From DATKQI01 sp035532755 (lineage in GTDB: Bacteria; Pseudomonadota; Alphaproteobacteria; Acetobacterales; Acetobacteraceae), in contig DATKQI010000209.1 in assembly GCA_035532755.1 (NCBI GenBank), positions 1 to 8,184 of the forward strand: 8,184 nt of DNA, read 5' to 3'. How positions within the stretch are numbered: the stretch's first letter is position 1; every line of letters starts with the position of its first letter. Positions 1-5,571 of the stretch are shown here, in pieces. Below the pieces are notes generated by a model, which was given only the letters and a program-made list of their open reading frames with translations, was not told the DNA's origin and ran no database searches. A program made the position numbers and the translations under genes.

Positions 1-227
1 GCGATCTCGATGGCGTCGATCGGCGCATGGTAGTTGCCCTTCTGGAACACCGGGATGGACAGCCACAGCGGCCCGTTCGGCGTCTTGATCCGGTTGCGGG
101 TGCGCCAGTCGCGCCGGGTGAACTGCACGCTGTCGAGGAAGATGAACGCATCACAGCGGGCGATGATGGCGAAATAGCCGCGCCAGGGGATGTAGCTCGA
201 CTGGATGATCGCGACCCGACGCGCCAT
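1..227 (-). CDS. WbqC-like family protein, N-terminal part (cut by window edge)
   Basis: Only the first 75 residues lie in the window; the gene continues past position 1. The visible part begins MARRVAIIQSSYIPWRGYF and continues with a D-x-F-I-F-L-D-x-V-Q-F segment, then R-x-W-R-T-R-N-R-I-K-T and W-L-S-I-P-V. This is the characteristic N-terminus of the WbqC family (Q-x-x-Y-x-P-x-x-GYF, D-x-x-x-x-x-D-x-V-Q-[YF], W-x-x-R-N-x-I, W-L-x-I-P-V), found in O-antigen and other glycan clusters. The molecular activity of the family is not firmly established; a role in N-acylation of amino sugars has been considered. The start is the ATG at 227, only 6 bp after the stop of the aminotransferase. There is no clear Shine-Dalgarno, so translation is probably coupled to the upstream gene. 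Seen: the motifs and spacing. Inferred: it acts on the WecE product. Confidence 0.88.
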   Translation of the reverse strand, partial: MARRVAIIQSSYIPWRGYFAIIARCDAFIFLDSVQFTRRDWRTRNRIKTPNGPLWLSIPVFQKGNYHAPIDAIEI

Positions 228-233
228 GGGCGG

Positions 234-1397
234 CTAGAGATTGCGGCCGAAGAACGCGCCGACGGCGCCCACCACCCGGGCTACGTCGGCGTCGCTCAGT
301 TCCAGAAACAGCGGCAGGCGCAGCAGGCGGCTGCTGACCGCGTCCGTCACGCTCAGCCGCTCCTGCGCCGGGCGGCCGAAGCGGCGGCCCGCGGGCGCGG
401 AGTGCAGCGGCACATAGTGGAACACCGCGTTGATGCCCGCCCCGTTCAGGTGCCGGATCAGCGCCGCGCGGGTCGGTTCGTCATGCAGCAGCAGCCAGAA
501 GATATGTCCGTTGGCTTCGGCGCCGGTAGCCTGCGGGATGGTGATGTCACCGGCCGCGGCAATCGGGGCCAGTCCGTTCCGGTACTGGTCATACAGCGCC
601 CGGCGGCGGGCGCAAATCGCGTCCGCATGCTCGAACTGGGCGAACAGGAAGGCGCTGATGATCTCGCCGGGGCAGTAGGAGGAGCCGATGTCCTGCCAGG
701 TGTATTTATCGACCTCGCCACGGAAGAACCTGCTGCGGTCGGTGCCCTTCTCCCGCACGATCTCGGCGCGGTCGGCAAAGCGGTCGTCATTGACCAGCAG
801 GGCGCCGCCCTCGCCGGAGATGATGTTCTTGGTCTCGTGGAAGGACAGGCAGCCCATCTGGCCCAAGGCGCCGAGCGGCCGGCCCTTGTAGTGCGACAGA
901 TGGGCCTGGGCGGCATCCTCGATCACCAGCAGGTCGCGCCGCGCCGCGAGATCGAGGATGGGGTCCATCTCGCACGCCAGGCCGGCGTAATGCACCGGCA
1001 CGATGACGCGGGTATGCGGCGTGATGGCAGCCTCGATCAGCCGTTCGTCGATGTTCAGGGTGTCGGCCCGGATGTCGACGAACACCGGCGTGGCGCCGCG
1101 CAGCACGAAGGCGGTGGCGGTCGCCGAGAACGTGAAGGACGGCATGATGACTTCATCCCCAGGCCCGACGCCCGACAGGATGGCGGCCATCTCCAGTGCC
1201 GCGGTGCAGGAATGCGCCAGCAGCGCCCGGCGCGCCGGCAGCGCTTGTTCCAGCCAGGCTTCGCAGCGGCGCGTGAACGGCCCGCCGCCGGAGATGGTGC
1301 CATTGCGGATGGCCTCGGCAATATATTCCAGTTCCCGCCCTACGGTCGTTGGTTTGCCGAACGGGATTTTGCCGGCCGGACCGGCCGCCGGAGACAT
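234..1397 (-). CDS. wecE: dTDP-4-amino-4,6-dideoxygalactose transaminase (WecE/RffA type)
   Basis: PLP-dependent sugar aminotransferase of the DegT/DnrJ/EryC1 family. WecE converts dTDP-4-keto-6-deoxy-D-glucose to dTDP-4-amino-4,6-dideoxy-D-galactose with glutamate as amino donor, in the cytoplasm. The 387 residues follow E. coli WecE (376 aa) along the whole length: GGPFTRRCEAWLE, SCTA-LEMAA, GDEVIMPSFTFSATA-AFVLRGA, TRVIVPVHYAG-ACEMD, VIEDAAQ, then SFHETKN with the PLP-binding lysine at about residue 190, REKGT-RS-FFRG-VDKYTW-DIGSSY, and FHY-PLH near the C-terminus. The start is uncertain. The ATG at 1397 puts the lysine closest to the E. coli position but has no Shine-Dalgarno. An in-frame TTG at 1412 has AGGAG 6 nt upstream, and an in-frame ATG lies at 1436. 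The 4-amino stereochemistry (galacto or gluco) cannot be settled by eye. It forms a tight pair with the wbqC-like gene. Confidence 0.93.
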   Translation of the reverse strand: MSPAAGPAGKIPFGKPTTVGRELEYIAEAIRNGTISGGGPFTRRCEAWLEQALPARRALLAHSCTAALEMAAILSGVGPGDEVIMPSFTFSATATAFVLRGATPVFVDIRADTLNIDERLIEAAITPHTRVIVPVHYAGLACEMDPILDLAARRDLLVIEDAAQAHLSHYKGRPLGALGQMGCLSFHETKNIISGEGGALLVNDDRFADRAEIVREKGTDRSRFFRGEVDKYTWQDIGSSYCPGEIISAFLFAQFEHADAICARRRALYDQYRNGLAPIAAAGDITIPQATGAEANGHIFWLLLHDEPTRAALIRHLNGAGINAVFHYVPLHSAPAGRRFGRPAQERLSVTDAVSSRLLRLPLFLELSDADVARVVGAVGAFFGRNL

Positions 1398-1503
1398 ACG
1401 AGGAACTGGCAAGGCGAACTCCTGGATACCGGTCATTGCTCTGGCCGGCACCGACGCCGCGACGAGGTCCGTCACGATAGCGTTGATCGGCAATTCCCAG
1501 GCT

Positions 1504-1532
1504 AGATTCTGCCAATGCCCGAGTCTCGTCAA
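1504..1532 (-). promoter_or_regulatory. Possible promoter for wecE-wbqC
   Basis: On the minus strand TTGACG (plus 1527-1532) is a good sigma-70-type -35 box. It is followed after 17 bp by GAATCT (plus 1504-1509), a poor match to TATAAT. The predicted start of transcription, near 1497, lies 60 to 100 bp before the candidate wecE starts. The spacing and the -35 are good and the -10 is weak, so this is only a candidate. Confidence 0.27.
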
Positions 1533-1647
1533 GTGTCTGCGGTCGTCATGCCTACGGACGCCGCGTTTCCACGGTCGGTTCGGGCAATTCCGGTGAGTCT
1601 CAGCGGCTGGACATGGGCTGGGCGCCGGGTTAGCCGGAGCGGGCAGT

Positions 1648-1653
1648 GGGGAG
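1648..1653 (+). promoter_or_regulatory. Ribosome binding site of the first glycosyltransferase
   Basis: GGGGAG ends 10 nt before the ATG at 1664, rather long spacing but the only purine-rich site nearby. It favours the ATG at 1664 over the in-frame GTG at 1646, which would place this site inside the coding region. Confidence 0.45.
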
Positions 1654-1663
1654 ATGCGGCAGC

Positions 1664-3544
1664 ATGAGCGAACCGGACGCAAGGCTCGTCGGCCAAGCCG
1701 AGAGCCCGAAAGCCGCCGCCGGCGCGGCGGCTTCGGCGTCGACGGAGGTGTCCGTTTCGCAGGAGCTGCTCGCGCCACCCGAACCGCCGCAGGTCGCGTC
1801 GATCACGGCGCAAGACCGGCTGCAATCCGCTTTGGCCGCAGTCCGCGTGCTGGACGACGCAGCGCTTGCCGAACTGCCAATGCCGCTGCTTGCCGCCATG
1901 CGCTGGGCAATCACGCCCCATAGCGCAGCCCTGCTGGATGCCCTTTGTACCTTGTATTACGCCACCGCGGTGACTGCGATGGACCGTGCGGCGGCGGTGG
2001 ATGACGTGGCGGGAATGGCGCGCGCGGTGGGCGTCGTTCTGGCGCTGGGTCCGCGCGAGGTACCGACACAGGGTGCGTTCTGTGATGCGCTGTGGCATGG
2101 CCTGCGCTGGTATTATGCCGACCCCGCCCGGCGACCAGCGAGTGGCCTCTTGCCGGAAATCGAGGAGGCGCTTCGCCGTTGGGGCGATGCGGCGGAACCT
2201 GACCTCGACGTGCTGTGCGACCTGTGTGATTTTCATTTCCATGCCGTCTGGAGTTTTACGGCCTCCTCGACCGAACAGTGCCGCCTGGCGTTGCCGATGA
2301 TGACCGAATTGGGGCAGGCCATGGCGCGCTCGGCGAACACGCCCGGCCGACCGGCCTTGCCGGCCGAGCTGCCGCTGGTCGGCGTCCCCTTGCATGTCGG
2401 CTATCTGGCGATGTTCGCGGACATGGCGAACCCCGTGACGACCGCTCTGCGTCACCTGGCGCCCGCGCTGCTGTCCCACGACGGCCGGTTTCGGCTGACC
2501 GTATATGCTTGGTGCGATATTGCGCCCGAGTTTCTTGATTGGCTGCGAGGCCTTGGTGCGGTCTGTCATGTCGCCGATGCGCCGCGCAAAACGGACGTGG
2601 TGCGCGCTATCGAGCAGTTGGCAGTGGCGGATCCGCCGGCGGTCCTCATCTCCGATATGAATAACGGCGTCCCGACCGCCATCTTCGCGCGTCGCATGGC
2701 GCCGGTGCAGGTCTTTCTCCAGGGCGGTATGCCGGCGTGGCCGGTGCCGAATTTGGACGGGGTATTCAACAGTTTTGGCTTCGATCCGGTGGTGGCAGGC
2801 TGGGGCAACGCCCGGATGCTGTCCTTCAACTCTCCATGGGACATCGCTAAGCTAAATCCGCCTGAAGATGCCGAGGAGGTGGCGCACCAGCGCGCCGGTT
2901 TGCCGCAGGGGCTCCGGCTGATTGGAAGCTATGGGCGGCTGGTGAAACTGACGGAGCCCTGCCTACTGGCGGCTGAACGCATCCTGCAATGCTGCCCGGG
3001 TGTGGCTTTCGTGACCGGTGGCACGGGCGATGCCTCGGACATCAAGGCCTTCATCGCCCGCAGCGCGGTGGGAGAGCGAATGCTTGTGGTGGAAGGCTTC
3101 GTCCCGGGACACTCGTGGGGACGCTTCCTGGACCTGTTTCTGGACACCTGGCCGGTAACCGGCGGCGAATCCTGTCGGGAGATGATCGCCAAGGGCCGTC
3201 CGGTGGTGACCATGCACAGTGACGAAATGCCGGCCATCGATCGGCAGCGGGACCCGACGCTGGTGGCGCGGAATTGGCAGCAGTACGCTGACATCGCCGT
3301 CCGCCTGCTGCAGGATCCGATCGAGTACGATGCTGCCTGCGCCCGCGCGACCGCGTTCGCGCAGGCGATGACCGACCAGGCATCCTTCGCCGCGCGACTC
3401 GCGGCCGACCTCGATGCCCTGGTGGACGAGGTGCGCGCCCGGTCGAGCGCGACCGCACTGCCGGAGCCGCCGCCACCGCCACCGCCACCCCTGAGCCTCT
3501 GGGCCAGACTGCGGCGCCGGTTGAACAGAAGGACCGAGGCATGA
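1664..3544 (+). CDS. GT41/HMW1C-like GT-B glycosyltransferase (paralogue A)
   Basis: A 626-residue soluble protein, close to the about 620 residues of HMW1C-type N-glycosyltransferases. Residues 1-60 are Ala/Ser/Pro-rich. About 60-235 look all-helical. The GT-B core begins near 241 (VPLHVGYLAMF). It contains FARRMAPVQVFLQGG (about 341-355), corresponding to the LAPIQ-ALGHPA segment of HMW1C proteins; YGRLVK with K428 at the place of the nucleotide-binding lysine of OGT/HMW1C; HSWGR (H483); and LDTWPVTGGES (493-503), which corresponds to LDTPLCNGHTT of OGT. The C-terminus has eight consecutive prolines (602-609), then a basic amphipathic tail LWARLRRRLNRR. A nucleotide sugar is expected as donor; the acceptor, protein or glycan, is unknown. 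The gene overlaps the methyltransferase by 4 bp. It is a paralogue of the gene at 5572-7512. Family assignment rests on remembered family sequences. Confidence 0.82.
   Translation: MSEPDARLVGQAESPKAAAGAAASASTEVSVSQELLAPPEPPQVASITAQDRLQSALAAVRVLDDAALAELPMPLLAAMRWAITPHSAALLDALCTLYYATAVTAMDRAAAVDDVAGMARAVGVVLALGPREVPTQGAFCDALWHGLRWYYADPARRPASGLLPEIEEALRRWGDAAEPDLDVLCDLCDFHFHAVWSFTASSTEQCRLALPMMTELGQAMARSANTPGRPALPAELPLVGVPLHVGYLAMFADMANPVTTALRHLAPALLSHDGRFRLTVYAWCDIAPEFLDWLRGLGAVCHVADAPRKTDVVRAIEQLAVADPPAVLISDMNNGVPTAIFARRMAPVQVFLQGGMPAWPVPNLDGVFNSFGFDPVVAGWGNARMLSFNSPWDIAKLNPPEDAEEVAHQRAGLPQGLRLIGSYGRLVKLTEPCLLAAERILQCCPGVAFVTGGTGDASDIKAFIARSAVGERMLVVEGFVPGHSWGRFLDLFLDTWPVTGGESCREMIAKGRPVVTMHSDEMPAIDRQRDPTLVARNWQQYADIAVRLLQDPIEYDAACARATAFAQAMTDQASFAARLAADLDALVDEVRARSSATALPEPPPPPPPPLSLWARLRRRLNRRTEA
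3467..3490 (+). repeat. Proline-codon microsatellite, (CCGCCA)n type
   Basis: Eight consecutive proline codons, mostly alternating CCG and CCA, encode residues 602-609 of paralogue A. The 6-bp unit could slip without changing frame. Proline runs of this length are classic EF-P-dependent stalling sequences, and this one lies 17 sense codons before the stop that overlaps the methyltransferase start. Confidence 0.85.
3529..3533 (+). promoter_or_regulatory. Ribosome binding site of the methyltransferase
   Basis: AAGGA lies 7 nt before the ATG at 3541, inside the last codons of the glycosyltransferase gene. With the ATGA overlap this fixes the methyltransferase start and allows both independent initiation and termination-reinitiation. 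Confidence 0.75.
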
Positions 3545-4575
3545 CCCATCCCCCCGACCAGCGTGAGTGCTTCGACGCCGCCCTGATCCCCGGTATGCGG
3601 GGCCGGCTGGCGGAGGCCTATGGCCGGTTTCGGGCGCGGGAGGCCGAGGTGATCAAAGCAACGGCCCCGCCGGCGGCGGGCGGCAGCAGCGGCGCCTATC
3701 GGCAGCGCGACTGTCCATGCTGCGGCGTCGGTTCGGCGGGCGTGGTGCCGGTGCTGCGCGCGCATGGGATGGACCTGCTGGACTGCCCTGGCTGTGGCCT
3801 TACCTACACGCGCCAGGTGATGGACGAGGTCGCCGACGCTGCCCGCTATGCCAGCTCCGAACTGGACCGGGAGGCGATGCGCCTGCGCGGCGGCGGCCCC
3901 TATCTGGAATTGGAATCGGCGCGCGATCGTTACTACCTGATGCAGCTCATGGCGGGCGGGTTTCCGCCGGGCCGGATGCTGGAAGTCGGTTGCGGCACCG
4001 GCACGCTGATCCTGGAGGCCCAGAGCTGCGGCTGGCAGGCATTGGGCATCGAACCCGGCCAGGCCGCGGCGCGCGTGGCGCAGGAGCGTGGCGCGCAGGT
4101 TGTGCACGGGTGGTTCCCTGCGGATCTGCCGGCCGACGCCCGAAAACACGACGCGGTGGCCGTGTTGGACGTGCTGGAGCATTTCGCGGCTCCGCTGGCG
4201 TTTCTCGCTGAGTTGCGTGCATGCCTCGGACCAGGGGGACGCCTCCTGGTACAGGTGCCGAACTGGGATAGCCCGCTGGTACGCCTGCAGGGCGCCGCGA
4301 GCAGTGTCGTGGCGCCCGGCCATTGGAGCTATTTTACATCCGTAACATTGACCGCGTTGCTGGCGCGCGCAGGCTTTCGCCCGTTGCGGGTGGAGACGGT
4401 CGTGAGCGAGCTCGATCGCATCGCCGCCTTCCCGGCGGCCGACGTGCAGGCCTGCATCGGGCGGCTGCGCCCAGGTCTCGTTGTGCCGCAGGGACCGCTC
4501 ACCGCGGCCTGGCTGCACGCGCACGGCCTTGGCTACAAGCTGATCGGAGTCTTCGCGCTGCCGGAGGTCCACTAG
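3541..4575 (+). CDS. Class I SAM-dependent methyltransferase with N-terminal zinc-ribbon-like segment
   Basis: A 344-residue protein. The N-terminal part has C58-x-x-C61 (CPCCG) and C82-x-x-C85 (CPGCGL), a four-cysteine metal-binding pattern common in methyltransferases of glycan clusters. The Rossmann domain follows: motif I MLEVGCGTGTL at 146-156, an acidic residue in GIEPG that would hold the SAM ribose, a DVLEHF motif typical of Methyltransf_11/23-type enzymes, then LGPGGRLLVQVPN. The C-terminal roughly 80 residues have no motif I recognise. It probably methylates a sugar or glycan intermediate in the cytoplasm; the substrate, and whether it is an O- or C-methyltransferase, cannot be told. 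Its ATG overlaps the stop of the glycosyltransferase (ATGA), so the two are made together. It ends 59 bp before rfbD, in the same direction. Confidence 0.88.
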   Translation: MTHPPDQRECFDAALIPGMRGRLAEAYGRFRAREAEVIKATAPPAAGGSSGAYRQRDCPCCGVGSAGVVPVLRAHGMDLLDCPGCGLTYTRQVMDEVADAARYASSELDREAMRLRGGGPYLELESARDRYYLMQLMAGGFPPGRMLEVGCGTGTLILEAQSCGWQALGIEPGQAAARVAQERGAQVVHGWFPADLPADARKHDAVAVLDVLEHFAAPLAFLAELRACLGPGGRLLVQVPNWDSPLVRLQGAASSVVAPGHWSYFTSVTLTALLARAGFRPLRVETVVSELDRIAAFPAADVQACIGRLRPGLVVPQGPLTAAWLHAHGLGYKLIGVFALPEVH

Positions 4576-4634
4576 AGCTGCCGGGCGGCTCGGCGCCGGT
4601 TGCGTGCATGCCGGGTTTGGCGTACGGCTCGGCC

Positions 4635-5531
4635 ATGACCGTACTGGTAACAGGCTTGGGTGGACAGCTCGGCACCGCGTTGGCTGCCGCCGCATCGGAT
4701 GCGGGGATTCCGGTTTCCCTCGTCGGGCAGCCCACGTTCGAGTTCGACCGGCCAGAAACGATCACGCGGGCGTTCGCGCAGGCATCCCCCGATCTGGTGA
4801 TCAACACCGCCGCCTATACGGCCGTGGATGCTGCGGAGACCGATGCAGAGGCCGCTTTCTGCGCCAATCGCGACGGGCCGGCGCTCCTGGCTGGGCTATG
4901 CCGGGCGGCGGATGTTCCGCTGATCCATGTCTCCACGGATTACGTGTTCGACGGCACCAAGGGGGCACCATACCTCGAGACCGATCCGGTGGCACCGCTC
5001 GGGGTCTATGGGGCCAGCAAGCTTGCCGGCGAACGGGCGGTTCTGGAATCGGGTGCGCGGGCGCTCGTGGTTCGCACGTCCTGGCTCTATTCCGATACCG
5101 GACGCAATTTTGTCCGCACCATGCTGGCGGCTTCCCGTAGGACCCGCTCGCTGCGCGTGGTCGGAGACCAGAAAGGGTGTCCGACCACCGCCGCGGATCT
5201 GGCTGCGGCACTTCTCGCCATCGCCGCCCGAATTAAGGCGGAGGGCTGGCAGGAACGCTTCGTCGGCGTGGTGCATGCCGCCGGGACCGGCTCGACCACT
5301 TGGCATGGGCTGGCGCTCGCCCTGTTCGAGGAAGCTGCGCGTCACGGCGTCTCTGCCCCAGACGTCGTGCCGATCCGCACCGACGAATGGCCGACACCGA
5401 CCCGGCGCCCCGCGGACTCGCGACTGGACTGCACCCGGCTCGCCGACGTGTTCGGGGTTACCCTGCCGCCTTGGCGCGACGGGTTGCGACGGACTGTCGA
5501 TAGGCTCGCCCTTCAGGGGGAGATCGGCTGA
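4635..5531 (+). CDS. rfbD: dTDP-4-dehydrorhamnose reductase (RmlD)
   Basis: Final step of dTDP-L-rhamnose synthesis: NAD(P)H-dependent reduction of dTDP-4-dehydro-L-rhamnose, cytoplasmic. The 298 residues match the usual length (about 299). Seen: the nucleotide-binding TGLGGQLG at 6-13, FEFDRPE, PDLVINTAAYTAVDAAE, the active-site STDYVFDG at 100-107, the catalytic YGASK at 125-129 (Y125, K129), VRTSWLYS-TGRNFV, and DQKGCPTTAADLA. The ATG at 4635 gives the canonical MTVLVTGLGGQLG start; an in-frame ATG at 4608 would add nine residues with no family support. No clear Shine-Dalgarno is visible. Probably the last gene of the plus-strand run. The partner genes rfbA, rfbB and rfbC are not in the window and must lie elsewhere. 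Confidence 0.95.
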   Translation: MTVLVTGLGGQLGTALAAAASDAGIPVSLVGQPTFEFDRPETITRAFAQASPDLVINTAAYTAVDAAETDAEAAFCANRDGPALLAGLCRAADVPLIHVSTDYVFDGTKGAPYLETDPVAPLGVYGASKLAGERAVLESGARALVVRTSWLYSDTGRNFVRTMLAASRRTRSLRVVGDQKGCPTTAADLAAALLAIAARIKAEGWQERFVGVVHAAGTGSTTWHGLALALFEEAARHGVSAPDVVPIRTDEWPTPTRRPADSRLDCTRLADVFGVTLPPWRDGLRRTVDRLALQGEIG

Positions 5532-5557
5532 CCCGGGGGGCGGCATGCCTGCCGGGT
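5531..5557. terminator. Possible bidirectional terminator between convergent genes
   Basis: The 40-bp gap between rfbD and the second glycosyltransferase contains ACCCGG (5531-5536) and its complement CCGGGT (5552-5557). The 15-nt loop includes the palindrome GGCATGCC (5542-5549). The position between two converging genes suits a terminator, but neither side has a T tract, so an intrinsic Rho-independent function is doubtful. Confidence 0.35.
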
Positions 5558-5571
5558 CGAGGTTTGCGCCC

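Larger units (their letters stand above)
1398..1663. promoter_or_regulatory. Divergent intergenic region between wecE and the first glycosyltransferase
   Basis: These 266 bp separate two head-to-head transcription units and must hold promoters for both if neither is read from further away. If wecE starts at 1436 or 1412 its first codons lie inside. I see one modest promoter-like pair on the minus strand, listed separately. On the plus strand the best -10-like hexamer, TAGATT at 1502-1507, has only a TTGATC 14 bp upstream, too close for a sigma-70 promoter. No terminator or large inverted repeat was found. Confidence 0.5.

Noticed and set aside
27..1505. Long open frame of 492 codons on the plus strand
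   Set aside because: It is antisense to the well-supported wecE and wbqC genes. Its protein is Arg/Gly/Ala-rich with no family motifs, as expected from high-G+C antisense frames.
2929..4695. Long open frame of 588 codons on the minus strand
   Set aside because: It lies antisense to the glycosyltransferase and methyltransferase, has low-complexity sequence including a poly-Gly run opposite the proline codons, and has no motifs.
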